Origin: Listeria costaricensis
GTDB taxonomy: Bacteria > Bacillota > Bacilli > Lactobacillales > Listeriaceae
Reading direction: 5' to 3'
Assembly: GCF_900183385.1 (NCBI RefSeq)
Contig: NZ_FXUT01000006.1
Location: 202,710-266,709 of the forward strand
DNA length: 64,000 nt
Shown: in pieces, positions 43,387-53,102 of the stretch
How positions within the stretch are numbered: the stretch's first letter is position 1
Layout of the letters: each line of letters starts with the position of its first letter
Position numbers and translations under genes: made by a program
The notes under the pieces: generated by a model
What the model saw: only the letters and a program-made list of their open reading frames with translations
Told to the model about the DNA's origin: nothing
Database searches by the model: none

Positions 43387-44394
43387 TTATAATTGTGCAT
43401 ATTTTTCAAGTGTACGAATCATTTGGCAGGTAAAGCCGAACTCATTGTCATACCATGCGACAGCTTTGACCAATTGCAAGTCGCCAACAGTCGAGACTTC
43501 TGTTTGGGTAGCATCAAATAGCGAGCCAAAATTCGTGCCAATAATGTCTGAGGAAACAATCTCTTTTTCCGTGTAGCCGAATGAATCATTTCCTTCAGTG
43601 ACTTTCTTGATGGCTGCATTCACCTGGTCAGCTGTGACTTTTTCATCCAGCACAGCTACAAGCTCCGTGACAGAACCATCTTTAACGGGCACACGCTGTG
43701 CATGTCCTTGCAATTTGCCATTTAGCTCAGGAATGACAAGTCCGATGGCTTTGGCAGCTCCGGTCGAATGGGGGATAATATTTTCAGCAGCAGCCCGGGC
43801 GGCCCGGAGGTTTCCGCCTTTCGCTGGCCCATCAAGCAGCATTTGCGTACCGGTATAAGCATGGATAGTTGTCATGGTGCCAATTTTAATCCCAAAAGCG
43901 TCATTCAAGGCTTTGGCAACAGGTGCCAAGCAGTTGGTTGTACAGGACGCAACAGAAATAATTCGGTCGTCTGCATTCAGAATATCATCATTGACATTGT
44001 AAACAATCGTTTTAAGATCGCCTGCTGGAGCTGAAATCAATACTTTTTTTGCTCCGGCATCAAGGTGAGCCTGTGATTTTTCCTTAGAGGTATAAAAACC
44101 AGTGGATTCGATGACAACATCAATTTTTTCTTTGTCCCAAGGAATATTTTTAGCATCGCGTTCTGCATAAATATGGATTTCTTGACCATCCACCGTTATG
44201 CTATTTTCCCCAGCTGAAATTTCTCCCGGGTATTGACCAAAAGTACTATCAAACTCAAGTAAATGAGCGAGCATAACAGGACTGGTCAAATCGTTAATGG
44301 CCACGACTTCAATATCTCCAGACACTTCTTTGATTCGGCGGAAAGCTAAGCGGCCAATCCGACCAAATCCATTAATCCCTACACGTACTGTCAT
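43387..44394 (-). CDS. gap: Glyceraldehyde-3-phosphate dehydrogenase, type I
   Basis: Oxidises glyceraldehyde 3-phosphate with NAD+ and phosphate in glycolysis. The 335-residue protein has [20 protein letters not shown] (Asp indicates NAD preference), the nucleophile in [12 protein letters not shown], the [10 protein letters not shown] catalytic His and WYDNEFGF at the C-terminus. ATG 44394 has TTGGAGG upstream. It is not followed by pgk or preceded by cggR, unlike the usual glycolytic operon, and its sequence reads like lactic-acid-bacterial GAPDH. It may be a second copy. Confidence 0.95.
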   Translation of the reverse strand: MTVRVGINGFGRIGRLAFRRIKEVSGDIEVVAINDLTSPVMLAHLLEFDSTFGQYPGEISAGENSITVDGQEIHIYAERDAKNIPWDKEKIDVVIESTGFYTSKEKSQAHLDAGAKKVLISAPAGDLKTIVYNVNDDILNADDRIISVASCTTNCLAPVAKALNDAFGIKIGTMTTIHAYTGTQMLLDGPAKGGNLRAARAAAENIIPHSTGAAKAIGLVIPELNGKLQGHAQRVPVKDGSVTELVAVLDEKVTADQVNAAIKKVTEGNDSFGYTEKEIVSSDIIGTNFGSLFDATQTEVSTVGDLQLVKAVAWYDNEFGFTCQMIRTLEKYAQL

Positions 44395-44504
44395 AAAAAA
44401 ACCTCCAAAATTAATCAAATTTTGTTATGTTTTTCTATCACTGTTTCAGTGAATCGATCGCCACTTAGTATCTACCCGATTGGAACTCCCTTAAACAAAG
44501 CGAC

Positions 44505-45035
44505 TTATACAAGATCAGCCGGATTAATGATGGCCAGACTGACATGATCCTGCCAGCTGCCGTTGATTTTCACGTTTTGTCGTGCCAGTCCTTCACGGTG
44601 ATACCCAGATTTTTCGAGTACGCGCAGACTGCCTGTATTATGCGGCATGACTCCAGCTTCGAGCCGGTGAAAATCTAATTCTTGAAAAGCAAGTTCCGTT
44701 ACAATCTTGACCGCCTCTGTCATATAACCCTTGCCATTCTCCTCTTCATCAAGAAAATATCCAATCCAGGCGCTTTGTAAATGGCCACGAGCAACACCAG
44801 TCAAAGCGATTTCGCCAATCAGATCTCCCTGATTGAGCAGGACAAAATAGTAGCCTTGATCCTGCTTCATGGCTTCCAATTGTCGCTGAATTCTTAAATG
44901 CTGCTCCTCTAATGTGTAAAAATTTTCATTTCTGATTCCGGTGAATTTTTGGAAAAAAGCACGATTTCGTTTTTCAAGCGCCAGTTGAGCCGGTGCATCC
45001 TCTAATCGAACTCGCCGAACTTCTAACATAGACAA
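44505..45035 (-). CDS. GNAT family acetyltransferase (RimJ/RimL type)
   Basis: A 176-residue N-acetyltransferase. RRVRLEDAPAQLALEKRNR opens it, GEIALTGVARGHLQSAWIGYFLDEEENGKGYMTEAV holds the acetyl-CoA loop in the RimJ/RimL/Ard1 style, and FHRLEAGVMPHNTGSLRVLEKSGYHREG is the diagnostic C-terminal block. The target may be a ribosomal protein N-terminus or a small molecule. TTG 45035 is better placed to AAGGGGTGAT than ATG 45029; both are possible. Confidence 0.88.
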   Translation of the reverse strand: MSMLEVRRVRLEDAPAQLALEKRNRAFFQKFTGIRNENFYTLEEQHLRIQRQLEAMKQDQGYYFVLLNQGDLIGEIALTGVARGHLQSAWIGYFLDEEENGKGYMTEAVKIVTELAFQELDFHRLEAGVMPHNTGSLRVLEKSGYHREGLARQNVKINGSWQDHVSLAIINPADLV

Positions 45036-45117
45036 TATGCATCACCCCTTTATTCTTTTTAAAGTATAGCAAATAAGAGGAGGATAAGACATGTAGAAGG
45101 ATCAAAAAAGAAGCGTT

Positions 45118-45711
45118 TTAAGATTGGTATAGACCATGTAAGACGAAATCAATTTGTGTACTGAGACGTTCATCTAGGGAAAAGTGATCAAAAGGGCTTT
45201 GTTTACTGAAAAGAGGGGTAACAGCAGAAAGGCAAAAACGAGCGGCTTGTTCGGAAGTGACGGTAGGGCGTAGTAGTTCATTTTTTTCGAGGGTAGCAAA
45301 AACTTGCATAAAGGGTTCTAAATAAGCTTGGCGCCAAAGTTGATACATGAGAAATTGATTCTCCGGCTTCATTTCATTGAGAATATCATTAATCATCAGG
45401 ATGATATTAGTTGGGTGTTTTTCGAGAAGAACGAGGATCATGGTTTTCAGTTTTTCTTCGATGGCAAGCGGCTTTTGGGCGATGGAAGTAAGATCAATTT
45501 GGATTTTGGAGGTGAGTTCAGTAATAACGGCGGCATAAAGCGTTTCTTTATCTTTAAAATGATGGTATAAAGCAGGCTGAGTGATGGGAATCTGTTTGGC
45601 AATTTCCCGTGTGGTAACGGCACGGTAACCTTTTTCCATAAAAAGATCGCGAGCAGTTTCTAAGATTCTTGCTCGTGTAAAAAGCATTTCATCAGTTCGA
45701 GATAGTTTCAT
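45118..45711 (-). CDS. TetR family transcriptional regulator
   Basis: A 197-residue repressor. The N-terminal helix-turn-helix is clear (RARILETARDLFMEKGYRAVTTREIAKQIPITQPALYHHFKDKETLY); the C-terminal ligand domain is unassigned. GGAAGAGGAAAATA lies before the ATG. It is divergent from ApbE at 46045 across a 333-base region, but control of that gene is only possible, not shown. No transporter is adjacent. Confidence 0.9.
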   Translation of the reverse strand: MKLSRTDEMLFTRARILETARDLFMEKGYRAVTTREIAKQIPITQPALYHHFKDKETLYAAVITELTSKIQIDLTSIAQKPLAIEEKLKTMILVLLEKHPTNIILMINDILNEMKPENQFLMYQLWRQAYLEPFMQVFATLEKNELLRPTVTSEQAARFCLSAVTPLFSKQSPFDHFSLDERLSTQIDFVLHGLYQS

Positions 45712-46044
45712 TATTTTCCTCTTCCTTTCTTTCAGCTTTATTTTATCATAATCGCTTGAAAATTAATTGCTTTTTATGAAAAATTCGTGCAAAATTTATG
45801 AAAAATTTTCAAAATCTCGTCATAATATTGAGATTAAATTATATTTTTCTAAATAACTATGATTATTATATATGATACTAGCAGATTAAAAAATGGTTTA
45901 CATAAACAAATGGAATATTTTCAAAATATTTTTCGAGATGATGATATTATCTTGCGTTTTTTTGTAAATGGAAGAATAAAAAGTTATTGACTTCACATAA
46001 ATAAAAAGATACATTAGTAGCGAAGTAAATAATAGAGGTGCTTT
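45712..46044. other. AT-rich divergent intergenic region (tetR / apbE)
   Basis: No gene seen. The apbE promoter at 45987-46015 is the only clear element. Repeated AAAATTT and TTTTCAAAAT stretches near 45773-45815 may be AT-rich operator or bent DNA. Confidence 0.5.
45987..46015 (+). promoter_or_regulatory. Sigma-A promoter of apbE
   Basis: TTGACT (45987-45992), 17-base spacer, TACATT (46010-46015). Confidence 0.72.
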
Positions 46045-47118
46045 ATGAAGAAAAAATGGATAATGATTGTAATGACTTGTTTGACGCTGCTGATTCTTGC
46101 GAGCTGTTCAAATGATGAAGCAAAGTCGGCTAAAAAAGCGAACAAGGATCTATTAGAGAATCCCTATTCCAAAACTGAATTTATGATGGGGACAGTTGTA
46201 ACGCTTAAAATTTATGATAAAGGGAAAGAAGATGCGCTTGATCAAGGGTTTGCTCGTGCTAAGGAATTAGCAGATAAGATTGATGTGAACGATGAAGCCA
46301 CCCGCTCGACAGAAGTGGATAAAATTAATGCAGCAGCTGGCAAGGAAGCCGTCCAAGTCGACCCGGACATTTATTATTTGATTAAGGAAGGCATTCACTA
46401 TAGTGCGGCAACAGGCGGGTCGAAAGATGTGACAATCGGCCCAATCACCTCACTCTGGCATATTGGTTTTCCAGATGCCCGCAAGCCGTCCCAAGCTGAA
46501 ATTGATGCTCGCCTGCCACTCATTGGCTATCAGAATGTCCAACTGAACGACGCGGATCACTCCGTTTATTTGGAAAAAGAAGGTATGCAGCTGGATTTGG
46601 GCGGAATTGCCAAAGGATTTATTGCAGATGAAATTGAAAAAGTCTTTAAGAAAAATGGCGTGACGACAGCCATCATTGATCTTGGCGGCAATATTGTGGT
46701 GGAAGGCGAGAGTCCAAAAGGCGGCGACTGGACGGTAGGCATTCAAGACCCATTTTCACCGCGCGGCTCGATTATTGGGAAACTTCCCGAGAAGAATAAA
46801 TCGATTGTGACTTCCGGCATTTATGAGCGTTATCTAGATGTGGACGGCAAGAAATATCATCATCTATTCGATCCAAAAACAGGCTATCCGTTTGATAATA
46901 ATATCGCGGGAGTGACGATCATCAGCGACAAGTCGATCACAGGAGACGGCCTATCGTCAGGTGCCTTTTCCAAAGGGATTCAAGAAGGACTGAAATTTAT
47001 CGAAAAGCAAAAAGGTGTGGAGGCCATTTTCGTCAGCAAGGATAAAAAGGTGTATCTAACATCTGGCCTAAAGGATAAATTTGAATTGACGGATAAAGAT
47101 TTTACGTTGGCCAATTAA
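46045..47118 (+). CDS. apbE: FAD:protein FMN transferase lipoprotein (ApbE/FmnB)
   Basis: Transfers FMN from FAD to Ser/Thr of exported flavoproteins. In L. monocytogenes FmnB flavinylates PplA for extracellular electron transfer. The 357-residue protein has a lipobox (LTLLILASC, lipidated Cys near residue 21), FMMGTVVTLKIYD, the LDLGGIAKGFIADEI motif, HHLFDPKTGYPFDN, and GDGLSSGAFSKGIQ with metal-binding residues. It is outside any visible electron-transfer gene cluster here. GAGGTGC precedes the ATG. Confidence 0.93.
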   Translation: MKKKWIMIVMTCLTLLILASCSNDEAKSAKKANKDLLENPYSKTEFMMGTVVTLKIYDKGKEDALDQGFARAKELADKIDVNDEATRSTEVDKINAAAGKEAVQVDPDIYYLIKEGIHYSAATGGSKDVTIGPITSLWHIGFPDARKPSQAEIDARLPLIGYQNVQLNDADHSVYLEKEGMQLDLGGIAKGFIADEIEKVFKKNGVTTAIIDLGGNIVVEGESPKGGDWTVGIQDPFSPRGSIIGKLPEKNKSIVTSGIYERYLDVDGKKYHHLFDPKTGYPFDNNIAGVTIISDKSITGDGLSSGAFSKGIQEGLKFIEKQKGVEAIFVSKDKKVYLTSGLKDKFELTDKDFTLAN

Positions 47119-47150
47119 ATTTTGCTGAAAAAGAAAAATGGATTAAAATA

Positions 47151-47206
47151 GCAAATGGAAACCTAGTGATGACCCAAAAGGTTATAACTAGATTTCCATT
47201 TTTTAT
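47151..47206. terminator. Bidirectional terminator
   Basis: AAATGGAAACCTAGT (47153-47167) / ACTAGATTTCCATTT (47187-47201), one mismatch, T run follows. It lies between convergent apbE and the YfhO-like gene. Confidence 0.88.
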
Positions 47207-49990
47207 TTATATACGTTTTCGCATTCTTCGAGAAACAACTGTGAGTGTAATCAGTGAAATCAGCCCTACAAGTGTAAAGATGGCACCTACTTTGAGACCA
47301 GGTGTTTCATATTTCAATTCAATCTGGTGTTTGCCGCTGTCAAGCTGTAAGCCCATAAACATGGTATTGACAGTTTCAAGTGGTTGCTCTTTTCCATCAA
47401 CATAGGCAGTCCACCCTTTGCTATAAGGGATGGAAAAGGCCATCATTTTATCTTCCGAAAGATCGACTGTTCCACGAATGTAATTAGCATTATTCACTTC
47501 TACGTTCAATGCTTCAGAGCCAAGCGCTTCAACCTGTTCTGGATAGTCATCCATTGGCTGGCTGATTATCTTTAAATCATCATAGGAAATTTCACCAGGC
47601 GTGCTAAAAGTAAGCTTAACCGACTTTTGTGGTTCTTCACTATAACCAATGTTTCCCAAAAAGTGATCAGGATTTATATAAAATTTACTATTACTGGAAT
47701 AAATAGTCCGATTAGTCGAACGTTTGCCAGATGCATGAATTGTTTCAGTAGTAGTAGGTGGTGTATAGAAAGCGTTTATCTTACTGGTTAGTTTTTGATA
47801 CTTACTTAAACTTGTAGTATCTGTTGGTGTTTCATGAAGGTTAGTTGCTTCTAGATTGCTCAAATAGACATACGTTTCACTGTTTGGAGCGCTTGTGAAG
47901 CTTAGATTTAAACTAGCGTTACTTTTCTCAATCACGATTTTATCTTTTTCCACCTTTACACCATCCGCTTTTTGGATGGTGTAAGGGACTTCTTTTAGGG
48001 AATTATCTATCTTTGTATGTGGTAAGTCCACATCAGATCCAGATTCAAGTATAGCCCCTTGCATCATGGCTTGTTGTTTTTCAAGAGGAGATAACTTTTC
48101 ATAGGCATCTTGACTAATCACACTAGAATATGTGTATCCAAATGGTAATGCATATTGATTTTGGTAAATTCTATCCGTTACCACTTGATCGTTTGGTGCT
48201 GAGCGCTTGACAGTTTTTTGCTCAGTAAAGCCATATGGTATATTTGTAGGTTGAGCGATGTCTGTGCCTAAATACTTAACGCTAAATAGGGATTCTAAAA
48301 AGAGACGGTTATCCAGTCCAGAAATACGAATCTGGGTTTGCTGGTCAGCCAGATTCATGTCATTGACAAACTGCATGGTACCTGCATTAATCAGGCTAAA
48401 GTAAGTAGAGATGCCATTCGTACCTGTCAATAATGACGCATTAGGAGATGCTTTTGCACCATTTCTGCTTTGAACCGCTGCCCGGTAATTATTTGAATCA
48501 GATTCGTTATGAATACTGGTTAATGGAGTATCCTTAAGAGAAGGAATACTTTCGCCTAGCGCCAAATATCTTGAAGTTGAAGGTAAGATCTTATAGGACA
48601 TCATGATAATAATTGAAAGCACAGAGGCCCAAATAATCAGTTTTTGTTTAAAATTTTTGTGTTCTGGCAAGACATTGGGAATAGCTGTCAGCAGAATAAT
48701 AACCAAAAGGCCAAAAATATTTGCAAGTGTAATTAAAATAGCTGCATTGAAGAATGGATTCATTAAGAATATAATCGCACAGTAAGTGAAGGTAATAATA
48801 ACCAGAGTGCGTATTTCTTTTGCTGTTAGCTGTGTGAAGAGCGGGAGAGCTTTCATTGCTAAAAATGCTACTAATAAAGTAAAAGCAAAAATCCAGCGGT
48901 TGCTGACATAACTAAATCCATTTAGAGCATAACCAAAAAATGGAACAAAAAGTATGACACATGAAAGAATAAAGAAAATCTTTAATAGGCGATCCTTTCC
49001 TTTTATAAAACAGATGATGGCTGAAAAGAATCCGATAACAGGTAAGGATAAATTACTCCAATAAATAGAAGCTGTTCCGCCAGAGTTAGGTGAAAAGATA
49101 TTTTGGAAAACTTCAAAGTAATAAGTCAGTGGATAAGTGAATAAATTAGCACCTGCCCCCATCTCGTCGCGCCCGTTGCCTAGGAATGTTATCAAGACAG
49201 GTATAAAAATAATGCCAGCTATTAAAAATCCAATGACAAAGAAACCAATAAATTTACCTAAGATAGCTAGGAAATGCCGCCAATTTTTCTGTTTGAAAAA
49301 GAAAAAGTAACGAAGAAGTGCATAGATAAATGCAAAAATGACAATCATGTAGGCAAAATAGAAATTGCTAATCAATGAAATGGTGATCATACAAATAAAA
49401 AGATAGGGTCGTTCTTTTCGGAAAATCTTTTCGATTCCTAGTAAGATGAACGGAAAGTAGATCATGGCATTTAAGAAAAAGGGGTGTAAAGTCGCACAAA
49501 CAATTGCAAATCCAGAGAAAGTATACACCACGGATCCTAATAAAATTGGTAATCGCTCATTTTTCATGTAGTAAGCAAACGAAATAAATGCAAATCCGCA
49601 CAGATAAAGTCGAACAAATACAAGAAGATTATAAACAAATTCTGCGTGATTGGGATTAAAGAATGCATACAGTATATCAAGCGGATCTCCAAATGAATAA
49701 TAATTAAGTGTTGTTAATATGTCTGCTCCAAAACCAATACTCATATCCCACATAGGAAGACTAAGCTGCCCTGTATCTAAAAAATTGGAAATAGCAGTTC
49801 TGACATAGTCACTCAAATAATAACCAGCAGTCACGTGTTGATAATAAGGATCGCTGACTGAAATAAAAGATTTTCCTAAAAGTATGTAAAGTCCTACAGT
49901 AAAAGTTGCCAGAATAATAAAGAGTAGTGAATAAATGAACCACAGTGTTAAAAAGTTTTTATTTTGGAAGAAATGTTTAATTTTTGTCAT
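47207..49990 (-). CDS. YfhO family membrane protein (GT-C-like)
   Basis: A 927-residue protein with about a dozen membrane helices in the first 500 residues, a large extracytoplasmic domain, and a final helix near the C-terminus followed by RRMRKRI. The early segment DPYYQHVTAGYYLSDYVR and MSIGFGADILTTLNYYSFGDPLDIL, with conserved acidic and aromatic residues, match YfhO. YfhO is involved in glycosylating (GlcNAc-type) teichoic acids in Bacillus and Listeria relatives. No other wall-sugar gene is adjacent, so the exact sugar transfer is unknown. Confidence 0.88.
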   Translation of the reverse strand: MTKIKHFFQNKNFLTLWFIYSLLFIILATFTVGLYILLGKSFISVSDPYYQHVTAGYYLSDYVRTAISNFLDTGQLSLPMWDMSIGFGADILTTLNYYSFGDPLDILYAFFNPNHAEFVYNLLVFVRLYLCGFAFISFAYYMKNERLPILLGSVVYTFSGFAIVCATLHPFFLNAMIYFPFILLGIEKIFRKERPYLFICMITISLISNFYFAYMIVIFAFIYALLRYFFFFKQKNWRHFLAILGKFIGFFVIGFLIAGIIFIPVLITFLGNGRDEMGAGANLFTYPLTYYFEVFQNIFSPNSGGTASIYWSNLSLPVIGFFSAIICFIKGKDRLLKIFFILSCVILFVPFFGYALNGFSYVSNRWIFAFTLLVAFLAMKALPLFTQLTAKEIRTLVIITFTYCAIIFLMNPFFNAAILITLANIFGLLVIILLTAIPNVLPEHKNFKQKLIIWASVLSIIIMMSYKILPSTSRYLALGESIPSLKDTPLTSIHNESDSNNYRAAVQSRNGAKASPNASLLTGTNGISTYFSLINAGTMQFVNDMNLADQQTQIRISGLDNRLFLESLFSVKYLGTDIAQPTNIPYGFTEQKTVKRSAPNDQVVTDRIYQNQYALPFGYTYSSVISQDAYEKLSPLEKQQAMMQGAILESGSDVDLPHTKIDNSLKEVPYTIQKADGVKVEKDKIVIEKSNASLNLSFTSAPNSETYVYLSNLEATNLHETPTDTTSLSKYQKLTSKINAFYTPPTTTETIHASGKRSTNRTIYSSNSKFYINPDHFLGNIGYSEEPQKSVKLTFSTPGEISYDDLKIISQPMDDYPEQVEALGSEALNVEVNNANYIRGTVDLSEDKMMAFSIPYSKGWTAYVDGKEQPLETVNTMFMGLQLDSGKHQIELKYETPGLKVGAIFTLVGLISLITLTVVSRRMRKRI

Positions 49991-50828
49991 TGAAAGTTCC
50001 CTTCTTTTTTATGTAGAGTGATACAATTTTCATTTTAACAAACGCAGCAAAGAATCTCCAGTGGAAAAAGATTAAGAGATCATATTGATAGATGAATACT
50101 CAACAAGTAAGGGTACGAATTTCAGTTAGATAGTTTTCGTTTTTATTGATTAAACTTAAATGTAAGTTCCCTATTTCTTCTTGCACAGGCTGGAACTGGA
50201 CATGAGAGCCACTAAAAGGGCATGATCAAAAATATCATGAGAGACAGCATAACTAATTACTGCTTGATATGAAGTGTCAACTGATCATTATTATAATAAA
50301 CAATTGCAATTGGGTAGACTTATTTTGTTTAAAAGTACAGTTTCATCATTTGTTTGATATGGTTATAAACTGGTTGAGACAGGTATTTGGAAGGTGCTGG
50401 AATATTTGATAAAATCGCCTTTGTATGAAAAAGCTTTCGGACCTTAATGGAAAAAATGGCTGTATAACGGTAGTACTGACCATTTGTTGAAAATACTGAC
50501 AAGAAACATTTGAATGGGTTTCGTAGATAGTGGTGTGGAAATCACAGCTACCTTTCAAATCTAGCCCTAGAGAATGAGGCGAAATAGGGAGATACATACC
50601 GTCATGCATGAACTTGGCAACATTCAGTAGGCTGATGCAAGTTCTTGCGCAACTGTTTGATTTTGAAATCATCTTATTCAAATGAAAACAAAAAAGTTTG
50701 ACAGTGAAATGGGGGGCCTCAATAATTTAGACTATATTAGGGGGTAATCAAGCCTTATCTATGAACTGTGCTGCAGGAGGATGTTTATGATATGATATAA
50801 AAGAACTTTTCAGAGAGGAGTAACGAAT
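49991..50828. other. 838-base intergenic region
   Basis: No convincing gene. One 111-codon minus-strand frame (50346-50681) has Cys/Ser-rich, non-family sequence, no RBS and no homology that I recognise. The only useful signals are AT-rich promoter-like stretches before 50829 (TATGATATGATATAAAAG). It may be decayed DNA at the edge of the accessory segment. Confidence 0.5.
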
Positions 50829-51431
50829 ATGCTAAGTTATGATTATCTGTCTGAACTAAAAAAACTACTTCCTGAGGCGGTTCTTTTGGAGCTCGCTAAG
50901 ACGAAAGGTGCATCGATTGAAAAAAGAAATTTATTAAAAAGTATCTATCCACAAGTGCCTGTCCAATTTTTGGAACTCTTGAAACAAATCGGTGGAACCT
51001 ATCATGAGGAGTACCATGGGCAAGTCGTTTCCATTCCAATTCTCGGCTCAGATCTTTATGAATATCCTTACTATTTAAAATCTGTTGACCAGATAATGGA
51101 AGAAAAGGAAGCACGTTACAATAATGAAACGATTCGCACGCGGTATGGAGACTGGCTTGAACAGCCGGATTTTCTAACGGTTGACCCGCGTATTGATATG
51201 GACGTGCCATTTTCCAACTGGCTGAATTTTGCTGATTGTATTAATAATGGTGGCACTTCTCAGCTGTATATTGATTTTTCACCAACGGAACAAGGAAATA
51301 GTGGACAAATTATTCGCTTTTTGCATGATCCTGACAGTTATTTGGTTATTGCGCCAAATTTTGAGCAGTATTTAAAATCCATTATGGAAGCAGAATTTGA
51401 CTTTACGTATTTTTTTGATGAAGAATACTAA
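50829..51431 (+). CDS. SMI1/KNR4 (SUKH) family protein
   Basis: A 200-residue acidic protein. IEKRNLLKSIYPQVPVQFLELLKQIGGTY followed by VVSIPILGSDLYEYPY has the SUKH fold pattern (helix, P..Y..F...GG...). The C-terminal half has FADCINNGGTSQLYIDFSPTEQGNSGQII and a final HDPDSYLVIAPNFEQYL, also typical. SUKH proteins are immunity proteins for polymorphic toxins or DNA-targeting effectors. No toxin gene is adjacent; the next gene may be its partner. AGAGAGGAG precedes ATG 50829. Confidence 0.82.
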   Translation: MLSYDYLSELKKLLPEAVLLELAKTKGASIEKRNLLKSIYPQVPVQFLELLKQIGGTYHEEYHGQVVSIPILGSDLYEYPYYLKSVDQIMEEKEARYNNETIRTRYGDWLEQPDFLTVDPRIDMDVPFSNWLNFADCINNGGTSQLYIDFSPTEQGNSGQIIRFLHDPDSYLVIAPNFEQYLKSIMEAEFDFTYFFDEEY

Positions 51432-51449
51432 CAAGAAAGGACAATCAAT

Positions 51450-52844
51450 ATGCAAACAAATAAACAAGCTTATTTAGCTATTCAAAATGGCACGGGGGAA
51501 AAATATCCTTCCACCTTCGCTTTAACCCTCGAACAACCTGTTACCTATCAAGAAATGGAGCAGCGGCTTACCAAATTAGCAGAGTTTGAACAACCGGAAT
51601 TCATGCAATCAGAGACTGAAAGCGGCCTTTATTTTCGCTTCAACTATGCAGGTGAGGAATATCGCTATTATATTGAAAATGTAGCCATTCAGGAACCGCT
51701 CGATTTTCGGTATCTTTTCTTTATCGACCAAGTAGCGCCTAAAATTTTAGACAAGGCTCAGCAGGCAAAGCAGCAAATCTTTGTTGAGACGATTTTTGGT
51801 GATGATCCGCTACTAAGTTATCAATTGCAATTAAAAGTACTGTATCTACTTGCCCCTGATTTACTGATCGGGCAGGATTTGTCAGCCGGGAATAAAGTAT
51901 TTTCAAGAGAATGGCTAAGCTTTCAAACGGAAACAAATGTGCTACCCAATGTTGAAAATCTCTATGTGATTCATACCGTCTATGATGAAAAAAGCAATCC
52001 ACCAACAGGCTACTGGTTTCACACGCATGGCTTAAATCGTATCGGACTGCCAGAAGCAGAACTGGTCATTCCGAATGCACTGCCATCCTATTACGGGGTA
52101 ACCGAGCTGATTGCGACGTATGTGAATAACTGCATAGAAAATAAGCGAACACCATTTTATGAACCCATTTTGGCGATCCAGACACCCACGCATTATGATT
52201 ATTTAGTCGCCATTCCGTGGGAGGAAGGCTTAACCTATGTGGAAGATTTGCCACTATTAAGAGAACTGAATAGCTTGGAGGATTTGCCGGAAGAAGTAGA
52301 AGATTTCCATGGTGATGCCCGCTTCCTTGGCGACTATCCTGATCGTGACGAATATCACAATTTGCCATCAGTCATTCTTTTCAAAGCCCAAGAAGGCGGT
52401 GACAGATTACAAAAAGTATTGAGCTATCAAGAAGAAACCGATTTTATGGTCATGAAAACCAATAAAGAAACCGCTGAAATGTCAGAACGAGCGCAAAAGC
52501 GATTCCCTTATTTCCGTTCAGCCTTTGAAAAATTCGGCCCATCTTCTGAACCCAAAGGATTTTTCAAAAAACTGACGAAAAAGTCGCCGGCTGAATGGGG
52601 CTTTTTGATAAAATTTGGCATTCGTTTTGGTGAAGAAGAAGGCGAACTTGAACATATGTGGTTTGATCCGATCGAACTCACAGAAACACACGCCAAAGCC
52701 AAACTCATCAACGATCCGTTCTATGTAAAAGAGATGCAAGCGAACGGCGTTTACGAGATTCCACTAGATGCCATTACCGATTGGCACGTGTACCGAAATG
52801 GCGAGACCTATACTTCTGAAACGGTGTATCAGGTATTTAGGTGA
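51450..52844 (+). CDS. DUF4026/DUF2314 domain protein
   Basis: A 464-residue soluble acidic protein. The N-terminal half matches the DUF4026 pattern (FALTLEQPVTYQEMEQRL, ESGLYFRFNYAGEEYRYYIENV, and HTVYDEKSNPPTGYWFHTHGLNRIGLPE). The last 120 residues match DUF2314 (AEWGFLIKFGIRFGEEEGELEHMWFDPIE, then NDPFYVKEMQANGVYEIPLDAITDWHVYR). Function is unknown; such proteins often sit with SUKH proteins. It lies 18 bases after the SUKH gene and is co-transcribed with it. Confidence 0.8.
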   Translation: MQTNKQAYLAIQNGTGEKYPSTFALTLEQPVTYQEMEQRLTKLAEFEQPEFMQSETESGLYFRFNYAGEEYRYYIENVAIQEPLDFRYLFFIDQVAPKILDKAQQAKQQIFVETIFGDDPLLSYQLQLKVLYLLAPDLLIGQDLSAGNKVFSREWLSFQTETNVLPNVENLYVIHTVYDEKSNPPTGYWFHTHGLNRIGLPEAELVIPNALPSYYGVTELIATYVNNCIENKRTPFYEPILAIQTPTHYDYLVAIPWEEGLTYVEDLPLLRELNSLEDLPEEVEDFHGDARFLGDYPDRDEYHNLPSVILFKAQEGGDRLQKVLSYQEETDFMVMKTNKETAEMSERAQKRFPYFRSAFEKFGPSSEPKGFFKKLTKKSPAEWGFLIKFGIRFGEEEGELEHMWFDPIELTETHAKAKLINDPFYVKEMQANGVYEIPLDAITDWHVYRNGETYTSETVYQVFR

Positions 52845-52875
52845 ATGAGCTTGATATATTGATAGGAGTGTAATT

Positions 52876-52946
52876 AAAAAAGAATCTGAAATCATGGGAG
52901 ATTCATGCTTGGAAATGTTTCTATTGCTTGTTTTTAGATTCTTTTA
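52876..52946 (+). terminator. Weak terminator after the DUF4026 gene
   Basis: AAAAGAATCT (about 52878-52887) pairs with AGATTCTTTT (52936-52945) across a long 48-base loop, so it is only moderately convincing. Confidence 0.45.
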
Positions 52947-53102
52947 CATCCTTCAATCAAAAATTGATAGTTTATTTAAAATCATATATTCTAGAAAAGA
53001 AAAGTAACTAATTTTAGAAGTAAGTTTTGATCGTCTATCTGTTTTCTAATTATAGGAGATTGCATTTTTATAAGAAAACTACAAATATAAAGGAGGACAA
53101 CG

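Noticed and set aside
50346-50681. 111-codon minus-strand frame in the 838-base gap
   Set aside because: No RBS, Cys/Ser/Phe-rich composition, no domain or transposase motif; probably chance or decayed DNA.
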